NCBI RefSeq assembly: GCF_050859025.1 | Contig: NZ_CP138200.1 | Span: 5,952,001-6,016,000, forward strand | DNA: 64,000 bases | Source of the DNA: Wukongibacter sp050859025 | GTDB lineage: Bacteria; Bacillota; Clostridia; Peptostreptococcales; Caminicellaceae | Reading direction: 5' to 3' | Part shown: positions 25,489-33,806 of the stretch, piece after piece | Position numbering within the stretch: the first letter of the stretch is position 1 | Layout of the letters: every line of letters starts with the position of its first letter | The notes under the pieces: model-generated | Seen by the model: the letters and a program-made list of their open reading frames with translations, nothing else | What the model was told of the DNA's origin: nothing | The model's database searches: none | Position numbers and translations under genes: made by a program

Positions 25489-27396
25489 TTATTCTCTATA
25501 TTTATATCTTCTATAAATTCTAGGAAGATACGATAAAAAGACCGGATTCATAAGCATAGGATGAGCTCCTAATACCTTTACTACCCTTTCATTTTTATAT
25601 TGATTCTCTATTTTTATATTTTTATGGCTTCTAAGTCCTCTACCCTCTGCAATAGCTATACTATTTTCTATCCAAAGACTACCAAATCCCCATGTTCTAT
25701 TTGGGAATTCTATATTTCTATTTTTCCTCATAGCACCTTTAGTAAGATATACCTTTACCTTTTCACCGTACATATCTGAATCGTTTTCATTTACTATTCC
25801 CCATTCCATCAAAAGTGCCGCTGCCCCTGTTACATATGCAGCAGATATTCCTGTACCAATCAAGCTACTATTATCGACTTTATCTATGGGCTTAATTATA
25901 TTCTTATAGGGAGCAACTAATTCGGGCTTTATACTATTTTCATTCTTTAGATTTCCCTTGCCAGAGAAATCGCAAACACTATCTGTTTTAGGATCATAAC
26001 TACCAACTGTAATTACCTTAGAAGCGGTTCCAGGAACCTTTACGGTACCATTTATCTCTGGCTTAAGAAACTTAGTTTCAACCCCTACTACTTCTGTCAT
26101 TGGCAGCCATATATCTAAGTTTCCATCTACTACACTTTCCCCCTGAATTCTAATCTTCCATATTCCCTCTTCAATAATATCCTTCTTAGGTAAAATTAAT
26201 ATATATCCCTGTTGGCTTTTATCATATTGATTTGGTTCATTAAAGCATACATAGCATTCCAAATTATTTAGATCGACTTTATATAAATCTTCATCGGTTT
26301 TCATTCTTCCCGTAGTATATCCATCAGGGGATATAAGTTCAAAGTATAGTACATCATAGAAATTCTTCCATACCTCTAAAGTGATTACCCTTTCCTCTTT
26401 ACCTACTTCCAGTTCAATTTCTTTTTCTTCGCCTTTTTCTATCTTTCCTCCAAAATGATGGCCCGCATTTCCTTCGTTTCCCGCAGCTACTACCATTGTT
26501 ATTTTCCATTCATCCAAGATTTCATCTATAAAGCTTTCAAATAATGAATTGCCATCATGTGATCCCTCATTGGTACCATAGCTTCCATTTATTACAATAG
26601 GTCTCTTCAATTTCTTAGCTTTGTCTACAATATATCTCATAGCTCTCATAAATTCTGTAGTCCTAGAAAAGCCTTCTCCTCCTCGGGAGCCAAGCTTTAC
26701 CACTATAAGCTCTGCATTTGGGGCTACTCCAGAGTAATTACCTCCATTTGATTTACCGTTTCCCGCGGCAATCTCTGCTATACACGTTCCATGTCCCAAT
26801 GTATCCATATGATGTATGACTGATAATTCTCCATTTCCATCAAGGTTTTGTAAAGCACCATTAATTTCTTCTCTATTCCATTCCGTCCCTTTATCAAATC
26901 CCTTTGGAGGCTCTCCCTCTACAACTGATTGGTCCCATATGCTTATTATTCTTGTTGTTCCATCTTCATTCACAAAGTCTAGACTTCCATAATCTATTCC
27001 AGAGTCAATTATTCCAATTAGTATTCCTTCTCCAGATAATTTATTTGAAAAATCTCTTTGCAAATTATCTAAACTATACCTTCTTACTGTATTTATTGAA
27101 TTAATTAGTCTTTTTGGCTTTTCAATATATTCTATTTCTTTATACTGAGACAATAAGTATATCTTTTCTTCTTCTATTGTCAATATTGCAAATCTCTCAC
27201 TGAGAATCTCTAAACCTGCTTCCAAATCTTCAGCTATTTTTTTTATATTTTTACTTGTGTACTTTACTATTACCTCCCAAGTATCTGTTAGTGTTGTGAA
27301 TCCGGTTTTAAGGTATCCACTTCTCTGTTTTCTTTCCTCGGGGAGTTTCAAAGCTAAATCTAATGTTGTATCAATTTTTTGATTTATCTTTTTCAT
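25489..27396 (-). CDS. S8 (subtilisin/Csp-like) family protein with catalytic Ser replaced
   Basis: 635 residues. Subtilase fold: Asp131 in GIIDSGID, His202 in GHGTC, oxyanion Asn in VVAAGNEGN. The third catalytic site, normally GTS, reads GTGISAAYVTGAAALL: codon 516 (25849-25851) is GGA, Gly. Domain order (N-terminal pro-like region, large jelly-roll insertion between the Asn and the Ser sites, C-terminal tail) resembles clostridial Csp proteases of spore germination. No signal peptide. Start ATG preceded by AAAAGGA. It may be a pseudoprotease like CspC of Clostridioides difficile; that role is inference. Confidence 0.85.
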   Translation of the reverse strand: MKKINQKIDTTLDLALKLPEERKQRSGYLKTGFTTLTDTWEVIVKYTSKNIKKIAEDLEAGLEILSERFAILTIEEEKIYLLSQYKEIEYIEKPKRLINSINTVRRYSLDNLQRDFSNKLSGEGILIGIIDSGIDYGSLDFVNEDGTTRIISIWDQSVVEGEPPKGFDKGTEWNREEINGALQNLDGNGELSVIHHMDTLGHGTCIAEIAAGNGKSNGGNYSGVAPNAELIVVKLGSRGGEGFSRTTEFMRAMRYIVDKAKKLKRPIVINGSYGTNEGSHDGNSLFESFIDEILDEWKITMVVAAGNEGNAGHHFGGKIEKGEEKEIELEVGKEERVITLEVWKNFYDVLYFELISPDGYTTGRMKTDEDLYKVDLNNLECYVCFNEPNQYDKSQQGYILILPKKDIIEEGIWKIRIQGESVVDGNLDIWLPMTEVVGVETKFLKPEINGTVKVPGTASKVITVGSYDPKTDSVCDFSGKGNLKNENSIKPELVAPYKNIIKPIDKVDNSSLIGTGISAAYVTGAAALLMEWGIVNENDSDMYGEKVKVYLTKGAMRKNRNIEFPNRTWGFGSLWIENSIAIAEGRGLRSHKNIKIENQYKNERVVKVLGAHPMLMNPVFLSYLPRIYRRYKYRE

Positions 27397-27713
27397 AGAT
27401 CCTTTTCCCCCTAAATAATAATGACTAATTTATAATATTCCTGTCGTTCAAATTAAGTGTATAAAATAGTCTAAGATAAAATAATTTTATTTATATGGAA
27501 CATATTAATAGCTATTTCATATACTCTTAGTAACAAAGAGTTATTACTTAATCTATTTACTGAATAGAAATCCGGTAGCTCCCTACAGCAAAATTCTTAT
27601 ATTTGATTTTAGGAAAAACATGTATTAACACTTAAGCTGAATGTATATAATTACAAGATCACCCTTAATGCTGCTACAGCTACTTCCGATTCTATTCACT
27701 CTATATACAACTA

Positions 27714-27753
27714 CAAAAACCGCCTAACCATGCAATTATATGGTTAGGCGGTT
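27714..27753 (-). terminator. Terminator after rsgI
   Basis: Minus strand AACCGCCTAACCA, 10-base loop, TGGTTAGGCGGTTTTTG: 13-bp perfect stem with T-run. The remainder of 27397-27763 shows nothing I can support. Confidence 0.93.
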
Positions 27754-27763
27754 AATCTATATC

Positions 27764-28978
27764 CTAGTGAAACCTAATTTTATTATACTTTTCTTTGCCT
27801 GTCTTGTTATTCTTATTTTGATTCTTTTGCTTGTTATTCTTGCCTTGAATAGTTTGATTCTTTTGCATGTTTGACTTTTGCTTAATTTGATTATTTTGCT
27901 TTTTACTTTCAATCCTTTTATTTTCTTTATTCGCTTTTTTATTATTTTTTTTCTTACTTTCATTCTTCTGAATAATCTTTTCATTCTTTTTATTTTGGGC
28001 TGTTTCTTTTTTAAATTTATTCTTCTCGTTGACTTTTTCCATCTTATCTTTCTTAATTTTTTCCTCTAGCTTTTTCCTTTTTTCTCTTAAATTCTTTTTA
28101 TTATCCTCTTTCTGTTCTTTAATATTTTTTTTAGGAGGCATTTTCTTTTGATCGTTCTCTTCATTTTTATCTCTATTTTTCTGTTTTTCAATTTTATTGT
28201 CTTTTTTCTTTTTCTTAGTCTTAACTTTTTTAGTATTGGTTAATTCCTTATTTTCTCTAACTATCTCACTAACTTTTTTCTCTTTTATATCATTGATTTT
28301 CAAATCGGGGTTATTCTCTGAAATAATCTCATAGACCTTATACTTTCCAACAGAAACCTGGCTTTTCCTTGCTTTTTCCAAATCTTCCTTATCGGAATCT
28401 ACATATATAACATCTATATTTTCAAGCTCACTATCTTCTTCAACTTTTTTAAATATCTTTTTTTCAATTATAATAGAATCTTGGGGGTCATCATCCATTA
28501 TTACATCTGAAAGCAGAACAATATTATTTGTGTTGTTTAGATAATTCTTCTTTAAGGCTTCCTTTATGCTTAGGGTTATTGCATCCTCTATTTTCATTCC
28601 TATCATACTATCATCTATAAGATCTTTGCCATCCTCATTTAGTGACCTGACCTTCCTTACTACCTCTTTTTTATCTATTTGGAATTCTAGACTTGGATTT
28701 ATATCAAGGCTCACTATGGCATAGGCTTTAGAACCATCTATTAAATCAATTCCAAATTGACCTATTAGAATAGCCATTAGCATAATAACAGCAGCAACAA
28801 CACCTATGAATGGACGTACATACTTATTTTTTTCCTTTATAATGTCATCTTCTATAAACATTATCTTTTTTCCGACATCTGTACTTCCTTTATTCTTTAG
28901 CTTTAAATAGTTAGCATCATCGGTAAGCACTATTATGTAATCCTCTGTAGACTCCATTACCAAGCCTTTATACACCAT
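27764..28978 (-). CDS. rsgI: Anti-sigma factor RsgI with long polycationic C-terminal tail
   Basis: 404 residues. RsgI N-terminal domain 1-50 (binds SigI), single transmembrane helix about 57-77, then the conserved extracytoplasmic domain (YAIVSLDINPSLEFQIDKK, about 86-104, to about 245). Residues about 248-404 are low complexity, dominated by Lys, Asn, Glu and Gln with strong net positive charge. In clostridial homologues this position often carries a carbohydrate-binding sensor domain; here there is none. Start ATG preceded by GAGGGGGGAA inside sigI, with an 11-base overlap, so the pair is translationally coupled. Ends in a strong terminator. Confidence 0.92.
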   Translation of the reverse strand: MVYKGLVMESTEDYIIVLTDDANYLKLKNKGSTDVGKKIMFIEDDIIKEKNKYVRPFIGVVAAVIMLMAILIGQFGIDLIDGSKAYAIVSLDINPSLEFQIDKKEVVRKVRSLNEDGKDLIDDSMIGMKIEDAITLSIKEALKKNYLNNTNNIVLLSDVIMDDDPQDSIIIEKKIFKKVEEDSELENIDVIYVDSDKEDLEKARKSQVSVGKYKVYEIISENNPDLKINDIKEKKVSEIVRENKELTNTKKVKTKKKKKDNKIEKQKNRDKNEENDQKKMPPKKNIKEQKEDNKKNLREKRKKLEEKIKKDKMEKVNEKNKFKKETAQNKKNEKIIQKNESKKKNNKKANKENKRIESKKQNNQIKQKSNMQKNQTIQGKNNKQKNQNKNNKTGKEKYNKIRFH

Positions 28979-29705
28979 GTTTAATTCCCCCCTCTACTTG
29001 ACAGATATAATCTATTAATAAATCCAAATCACTATCAAGTATTAAAACTGTGGCAATAATGAATTTTCTGTTTCCCTTTAAAACCTTCTTGCTAACACCT
29101 ATTCTCTCCATAATTTTTTTAGCTGGTAAAACCTTCTTTCTAAATAAATCCTCTTTTATATCTTCATTTTCTACAATACCCTTTGCTATATTTATAGAAT
29201 TCAATCTAGTATCCATATGTTTTGGTGATTCATTGACGAGATCATTAAAGGTGATATTAAACCCCTTCAATAGCATATACAGCCTACATATTTGATCCTT
29301 CATATCATATTTATCTGTAAAATCATTTTCTCTTAGTATATTCCCAACATTGGCCTCTACTGGCATGTCTCTATCTATTGATACTACATTATTCAACCGC
29401 TTTGTTTTCCTATGAAAATCTATTATTCTGTTTCTGATAACGATTTCTGAATATTTAATGAAATTCCCCTTTTCGAATTCATACTTATTAATGGCTTCGT
29501 TAAATGCTTCTAAGCCAATGCTGAATTCTTCGTTATTTTCAATTTCAATATATCTATTTGTTACTTTAGTTATACTCTTTATTATAAAAGGTGTATATTC
29601 CTTAATAAGATTTTCTCTTTCATCTTCATCTCCGTTCTTAATCTTTTTAAGTCTATCTTCAATATTTATTTTTTTCCGTTTAAATATTTTTAGAAATGGG
29701 CCCAA
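28968..29705 (-). CDS. sigI: RNA polymerase sigma factor SigI
   Basis: 245 residues from the TTG at 29703-29705, seven bases after AAAGGTGG. An upstream ATG in frame lies above the predicted promoter elements and has no ribosome site. Sigma-70 region 2 is at about 20-90 (LIKEYTPFIIKSITKVTNRY; FIKYSEIVIRNRIIDFHRKT). The C-terminal region 4-like part ends with KVLKGNRKFIIATVLILDSD, typical of SigI (not the group-3 HTH). It is expected to be held inactive by RsgI until an envelope signal arrives. Carries its own SigI-like promoter. Confidence 0.92.
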   Translation of the reverse strand: MGPFLKIFKRKKINIEDRLKKIKNGDEDERENLIKEYTPFIIKSITKVTNRYIEIENNEEFSIGLEAFNEAINKYEFEKGNFIKYSEIVIRNRIIDFHRKTKRLNNVVSIDRDMPVEANVGNILRENDFTDKYDMKDQICRLYMLLKGFNITFNDLVNESPKHMDTRLNSINIAKGIVENEDIKEDLFRKKVLPAKKIMERIGVSKKVLKGNRKFIIATVLILDSDLDLLIDYICQVEGGIKHGV

Positions 29706-29733
29706 TCTCTCACCACCTTTTACTCTATAGATA

Positions 29734-29760
29734 TACGTAAAAAATTTATATTTTAGGGTA
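29734..29760 (-). promoter_or_regulatory. SigI-like promoter of the sigI-rsgI operon
   Basis: Minus strand TACCCTAAAA (-35 region, ACCC at 29756-29759), 18 bases, CGTA (29734-29737), followed by TATCTATAG. The same pattern stands before both SLH genes. C-rich -35 plus CGWA -10 fits what is known of SigI-type promoters; autoregulation is inferred. Confidence 0.65.
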
Positions 29761-29801
29761 CTCAAACTCTATAAGTAAATTATAATCTATTTAGCCAATA
29801 C

Positions 29802-29829
29802 AAAAAACCACTGGATTTTTCCAGTGGTC
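29802..29829 (-). terminator. Terminator after the first SLH gene
   Basis: Minus strand ACCACTGG-AAAAAT-CCAGTGGT then six T. The same hairpin occurs twice more downstream of the paralogous SLH gene. Confidence 0.9.
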
Positions 29830-29860
29830 GAAAATAATTCAAAATTCAACACTTATACAT

Positions 29861-31480
29861 CTACTTATTTCTATATACCTCAATCCACTTAACCTCATCA
29901 TCGTCATTTAATCTTACTTTAACTTCATCTCCCTCTTTTATATCCTCTAATCTTCCTTCTTTATTCTTAAACTCTACTTCAACATCATCTTCTACATCAA
30001 ATGACATGATTATGTTATTCACTTTAATTGCTATCTCATCATCTTCTATTTCCTCTATTTCTCCTTCATACTCACTTTCATCTAAATCTCTGTATACCTT
30101 TATATACTCTATCTCTTCGTCTTTATTTAATTTTACTTTAACTTCGTCTCCCTCTTTTATATCCCCTAATCTTCCTTCTTTATTCTTAAATTCTACTTCA
30201 ACATCATCTTCTACATCAAATGACATGATTATGTTATTCACTTTAATTGCTATCTCATCATCTTCTATATCCTCTATTTCTCCTTCATACTCACTTTTAT
30301 CTAAATCTCTGTATACCTTTATATGCTCTACCTCTTCATCTTCATTTAATTTTACTTCAACTTCGTCTCCCTCTTCTATATCCTCTAGTCTTCCATCTTT
30401 ATTCTTAAACTCTACCTCTGCATCATCTTCTATATCAAAGGACATTTCAATCTTGTTTACTTTAATTGTTATTTCATCATCATCTATTTCTTCTACTTCA
30501 CCCTCATATACTTCAAGGATAATATCTCCTTCATACTCCTTAATCTCAATAAATATTATTTCCTTATCCTCATTAAGTTGTACTTTTACTTTCATTCCTA
30601 TTGAAAGCTCATCTGTAGAAACGTATTCGCCATCTTCGGTATAAACCGGAGTATTCTCTAGAACTTCATATCTTTTAGTTGTGTTATCTACTTTTAATAA
30701 TAATTCATCATCTTTAATCTTAACTATCTCTGCGAACTCCTCATTCTCGTCGATATCGCTATCTACCTTATCATCTAGTCTAGAAATCAGTACTGCCATT
30801 TCAGCTCTCGTTACAGCTCTATTAGGTCTAAAGGTCTTATCTGGATAACCAGAAATAATACCCTTTTTATCTGCTAGATATACATAACCTACTGAACCAA
30901 GGGGTATAGCACCTGCATCAATAAATCTTAATTCTGTCTTCATGTATTCCTGTGCTTTATCTTCATACCCCAGAGCTCTTGTTATGTACTTAGCCACTTC
31001 ATGTCTTTTTGCAGGTGCCTTCAAGTTCATGTCTATGAGATCTACTTCGTCTAATATCCCTTTCTCTAATGCCACTGAAACATATCCATATGCCCATTCA
31101 TCAATTCTATTCTTATTCTTTAATTTCTTAGCTCCCTTTCTTACTTGCTCTAGGTTAATCCTTGCCATATCTTCATAACCCATAACCCTTAGTGCCATGA
31201 TTATTGCTTCAAGCTTGGTAACAGCTCTCTTTGGGTCAAAGCTCCCCTGTCCATTTCCTTTTATAACACCCTTTATAGCCATTTTCTCTATAGCCTTTTC
31301 AGCCCAATCATAACCATCAATATCATAGAATGGTTTTATAATTGTTACCGACATTTTTCCTTTATTCTTGGCTGATTTTTTAGGAAAGTATTTATAATTC
31401 TTACCCATAGCATAGGTATCAGTCATAGATACCGATGCAATTAGTAATACTGCTACTATAAAACTTACTATTCTTTTCAT
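29861..31480 (-). CDS. S-layer homology (SLH) domain protein with acidic tandem repeats, copy 1
   Basis: 539 residues. Sec signal peptide 1-24 (cut after TYA), three SLH domains (about 50-100, 125-172, 187-235; e.g. GSFDPKRAVTKLEAIIMALR, KTFRPNRAVTRAEMAVLISR), then three ~73-residue Asp/Glu-rich repeats (about 325-539; SEYEGEIEDIEDDEIAIKVN...). SLH domains bind pyruvylated secondary wall polymer, so the protein sits on the cell surface. The repeats look like small beta domains related to DUF5666-like folds; function unknown. It sits behind a SigI-like promoter next to sigI-rsgI. Paralogue at 31850-33502. Confidence 0.9.
   Translation of the reverse strand: MKRIVSFIVAVLLIASVSMTDTYAMGKNYKYFPKKSAKNKGKMSVTIIKPFYDIDGYDWAEKAIEKMAIKGVIKGNGQGSFDPKRAVTKLEAIIMALRVMGYEDMARINLEQVRKGAKKLKNKNRIDEWAYGYVSVALEKGILDEVDLIDMNLKAPAKRHEVAKYITRALGYEDKAQEYMKTELRFIDAGAIPLGSVGYVYLADKKGIISGYPDKTFRPNRAVTRAEMAVLISRLDDKVDSDIDENEEFAEIVKIKDDELLLKVDNTTKRYEVLENTPVYTEDGEYVSTDELSIGMKVKVQLNEDKEIIFIEIKEYEGDIILEVYEGEVEEIDDDEITIKVNKIEMSFDIEDDAEVEFKNKDGRLEDIEEGDEVEVKLNEDEEVEHIKVYRDLDKSEYEGEIEDIEDDEIAIKVNNIIMSFDVEDDVEVEFKNKEGRLGDIKEGDEVKVKLNKDEEIEYIKVYRDLDESEYEGEIEEIEDDEIAIKVNNIIMSFDVEDDVEVEFKNKEGRLEDIKEGDEVKVRLNDDDEVKWIEVYRNK
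29865..30510 (-). repeat. 219-bp tandem coding repeats in SLH gene 1
   Basis: The sequence tccttcatactcactttcat recurs at 30062 and, with one change, at 30281, giving a 219-bp (73-codon) period over about three units. The last two units are nearly identical at DNA level, a sign of recent duplication or gene conversion. Confidence 0.85.
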
Positions 31481-31522
31481 TTTTATCCTCCCTTATATTT
31501 TCCTTTGATGTCAACTATAGAT

Positions 31523-31550
31523 TACGATTACTATTAGAATTTTCGGGGGT
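31523..31550 (-). promoter_or_regulatory. SigI-like promoter of SLH gene 1
   Basis: Minus strand ACCCCCGAAAA (C-run 31545-31549), 18 bases, CGTA (31523-31526), then ATCTATAG, matching the sigI promoter. About 43 bases before the ATG with AGGGAGG. Confidence 0.65.
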
Positions 31551-31592
31551 CCTTTTGAAAACTCTATGTATATTATGATTAACTTTCTTTAC

Positions 31593-31620
31593 AAAAAAAC
31601 CACTGGATTTTTCCAGTGGT
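31593..31620 (-). terminator. Terminator copy with T-run, distal side of family E element
   Basis: Minus strand ACCACTGG-AAAAAT-CCAGTGGT then seven T. Repeats the hairpin at 31772-31793 on the other side of the inserted element E1; probably the original T-tract half of the terminator of SLH gene 2. Confidence 0.88.
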
Positions 31621-31624
31621 CAGA

Positions 31625-31771
31625 TTGTTGACAAAGTCAACAAAATGGTAGGCTGTTGAGAAAACTGAAGTTCAAGGCGTGCTGAAACCAAGAGACCGCA
31701 GCGTATATAGACATACGTAAGGGTTCTTGGTTGAAGCAACAACGCAGAAATTCGGGTTTGTCAACAGCCTA
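31625..31771. repeat. Family E element, copy E1, inserted at a terminator
   Basis: Core bounded by TAGGCTGTTGA (31649-31659) and TCAACAGCCTA (31761-31771), plus an outer palindrome TTGTTGACAAAGTCAACAA (31625-31643). Inside is CGTATATAGACATACG and an AACCAAGA / TCTTGGTT pair. A copy about 88% similar by eye lies at 48074-48222 in opposite orientation. Flanked on both sides by the same 22-bp terminator hairpin. Confidence 0.8.
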
Positions 31772-31793
31772 ACCACTGGATTTTTCCAGTGGT
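31772..31793 (-). terminator. Terminator hairpin without T-run, proximal side of family E element
   Basis: ACCACTGG-AAAAAT-CCAGTGGT directly after SLH gene 2 but followed by TAGGCTG of element E1 instead of T residues, so it is probably weakened; the T-tract copy lies 150 bp further on. Confidence 0.7.
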
Positions 31794-31849
31794 TTAATTA
31801 TAGTCAATACATATTATATAAGGGACATCTTCATAGAAATTTACTAGTG

Positions 31850-33502
31850 CTATAAATTTCTATCCACTTCAATTAGTTTAACCTCATCCTCGTCTTCCTC
31901 AGTAAAAATTTCAACTACATCTCCAACTATTAAATCATCTAAATCTCCTTCTTTGTTCTTAAATTTAACCTTTATGTCTGAATCTATTTCAAACTTAATA
32001 ACTTTTTCAGATGCTAGGATAGATATTTTTTCATCATCTATTTCTATAAAAAAACCTTCGTATACGTCGTAATCTAATTCTCTGTCTACTTCGATATACA
32101 CCACTTCATCATCTTCGTTTACTTTTATTTCAATATCATCTCCTACTTCTAGGTCTTCTATATCTCCCTCTACATCATCTTCAAATACTACTTCTGTTCT
32201 ATTTGTTATATCAAACTTTTTATCGCTATTTCCTATATCTACTTTAATCCAATCATAATCATTATCTATGTCTGATACTTCACCTTCATATTCTTCATAT
32301 AGTTCTCTATCTACTTCGATATACACCGCTTCATCATCTTCGTTTACTTTTATTTCAATATCATCTCCTACTTCTAGGTCTTCTATATCTCCCTCTACAT
32401 CATCTTCAAATACTACTTCTGTTTTATTTGTTATATCAAGCTTTTTATCGCTATTTCCTATATCTACTTTAATCCAATCATAATCGTTATCTATGTCTGA
32501 TACTTCACCTTCATATTCTTCATATAGTTCTCTATCTACTTCAATATATACCGCTTCATCATCTTCATTTACTTTTATTTCAATATCATCTCCTACTTTT
32601 ATATCTTCTATATCTCCCTCTACATCATCTTCAAATACTACTTCTGTTTTATTTGTTATATCAAACTTTTTATCGCTATTTCCTATATCTACTTTAATCC
32701 AATCATAATCATTATCTATATCTTCTACTTCTCCTTCATATTTTTCAAGATCATCTTCGTCCTCATCTTCATCAACTTTATCATCTATTCTATCTACCAT
32801 AACTGCCATTTCTGCTCTAGTTACTGTATTTAACGGTCTAAAGGTTTCATCTTCATATCCTGTTATGATTTCTTCCTCATTCGCAATATATATATATCCC
32901 ACTGAGCCCTGTGGTATAAACGATGCATCTTTAAAATCAAGGTCTTCATCCATATGGTCTTGTGCTTCATCTTCATAACCTAAAGCCCTTACAATATATT
33001 TTGCTACTTCATGACGTTTAGCTGGTTCCTCTAATCTAAAGTACAATATATCAGCTTCATCCAATATCCCTTTTTCCTCTGCTAATGCAACATAACCATA
33101 TGCCCATTCCTGTAGACGGTCTTTAAGTTTTAAAGTTCTTTTACCATTTTTAATTTTTATTTGATATTCTCTAGCCTCTTCCTCTTCTCCCATTACTCGC
33201 AGAGCCATAACTACTGCTTCCAGCTTAGTTACCGCTCTTTTAGGTGCAAACATTCCTTCTCCAACACCTTTTATAACCCCTTTTTCCACCATTTTTTCTA
33301 TAGCATCTTCAGCCCATCCGTAATTATCAATATCTCTAAACTTTTTTGCAATACCCGGTGGCAGGAACACTTTCTTTTTTAGTCCTGGGGGTAAGTTTTT
33401 CCTACTCCCATGCTTCCAAGAATCAGCAAATACTGTTGTGAAACTCGTTGTAATTACTAATGTCGTTGCTAATATAAATGTTGCAATTTTTTTCATTTTC
33501 AT
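31850..33502 (-). CDS. S-layer homology (SLH) domain protein with acidic tandem repeats, copy 2
   Basis: 550 residues. Sec signal 1-26 (cut near VFA), three SLH domains (about 56-108, 135-182, 195-245; GMFAPKRAVTKLEAVVMALR, ETFRPLNTVTRAEMAVMVDR), then three 75-residue repeats rich in Asp/Glu (YEGEVSDIDNDYDWIKVDIG and so on) and a diverged fourth at the C-terminus. Paralogue of the protein at 29861-31480, with the same layout but a different repeat family member. Cell-surface protein anchored by SLH domains. RBS GGAGG, eight bases before ATG. SigI-like promoter upstream. Confidence 0.9.
   Translation of the reverse strand: MKMKKIATFILATTLVITTSFTTVFADSWKHGSRKNLPPGLKKKVFLPPGIAKKFRDIDNYGWAEDAIEKMVEKGVIKGVGEGMFAPKRAVTKLEAVVMALRVMGEEEEAREYQIKIKNGKRTLKLKDRLQEWAYGYVALAEEKGILDEADILYFRLEEPAKRHEVAKYIVRALGYEDEAQDHMDEDLDFKDASFIPQGSVGYIYIANEEEIITGYEDETFRPLNTVTRAEMAVMVDRIDDKVDEDEDEDDLEKYEGEVEDIDNDYDWIKVDIGNSDKKFDITNKTEVVFEDDVEGDIEDIKVGDDIEIKVNEDDEAVYIEVDRELYEEYEGEVSDIDNDYDWIKVDIGNSDKKLDITNKTEVVFEDDVEGDIEDLEVGDDIEIKVNEDDEAVYIEVDRELYEEYEGEVSDIDNDYDWIKVDIGNSDKKFDITNRTEVVFEDDVEGDIEDLEVGDDIEIKVNEDDEVVYIEVDRELDYDVYEGFFIEIDDEKISILASEKVIKFEIDSDIKVKFKNKEGDLDDLIVGDVVEIFTEEDEDEVKLIEVDRNL
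32064..32738 (-). repeat. 225-bp tandem coding repeats in SLH gene 2
   Basis: Three units of 225 bp (75 codons); blocks such as atgtctgatacttcaccttc at 32269 and 32494 recur exactly 225 bases apart with few changes, indicating recent tandem duplication and likely length variation among strains. Confidence 0.9.
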
Positions 33503-33538
33503 CTTCTTTTCCTCCCTTATCTAGTTTCTATCATAGTA

Positions 33539-33566
33539 TACGATAGTCTTTGAGTTTTTGGGGACT
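33539..33566 (-). promoter_or_regulatory. SigI-like promoter of SLH gene 2
   Basis: Minus strand AGTCCCCAAAAA (C-run 33560-33563), 17 bases, CGTA (33539-33542), then TACTATGATAG. Third instance of the pattern shared with sigI and SLH gene 1. Confidence 0.6.
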
Positions 33567-33750
33567 TCTTTTAGAAGATTTATTGAAATAATTTGAAAAT
33601 ATTCTAATTGTAAACAATTTGTAACTTAACGGTAATATTCAGTAAAAAATTTAAAATTAAGTGTACCAAGTCCCTTTGTTTTTGGTCATGTTCCTCTAGT
33701 AGAAATGACCTACAATGAAAGTCTGAAAAATATTTAGATTATGTTTTTTA

Positions 33751-33780
33751 TGAATTATTTAACATCAAATGAAAATACTA
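33751..33780 (+). promoter_or_regulatory. SigG-like forespore promoter before the first gerB gene
   Basis: TGAATT (33751-33756), 17-base spacer, AATACTA (33774-33780), near the SigG consensus TGAATA / CATACTA. It lies 27 bases before the gene, as expected for a germinant receptor expressed in the forespore. The rest of 33567-33750 shows nothing clear. Confidence 0.65.
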
Positions 33781-33806
33781 GTTATATAGGAGGTGACAAA
33801 TGAGAT

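Noticed and set aside
27572..27620. Similarity of CCGGTAGCTCC...ACAGCAAAAT to the scrap at 25215
   Set aside because: Short and broken match; not enough to claim a repeat.
27757..27984. 75-codon Lys/Arg-rich frame beside the rsgI 3' end
   Set aside because: Another frame of the A-rich low-complexity tail; no start signals.
28968..28978. Possible frameshift where sigI and rsgI overlap
   Set aside because: An 11-base overlap with an internal ribosome site is the normal coupled arrangement of this pair.
30006..30644. Ser-rich 212-codon open frame antisense to SLH gene 1 (and two shorter ones antisense to SLH gene 2)
   Set aside because: Low-complexity Ser/Thr/Pro mirror of Asp/Glu-rich codons; the SLH proteins have signal peptides, domains and ribosome sites, the antisense frames do not.
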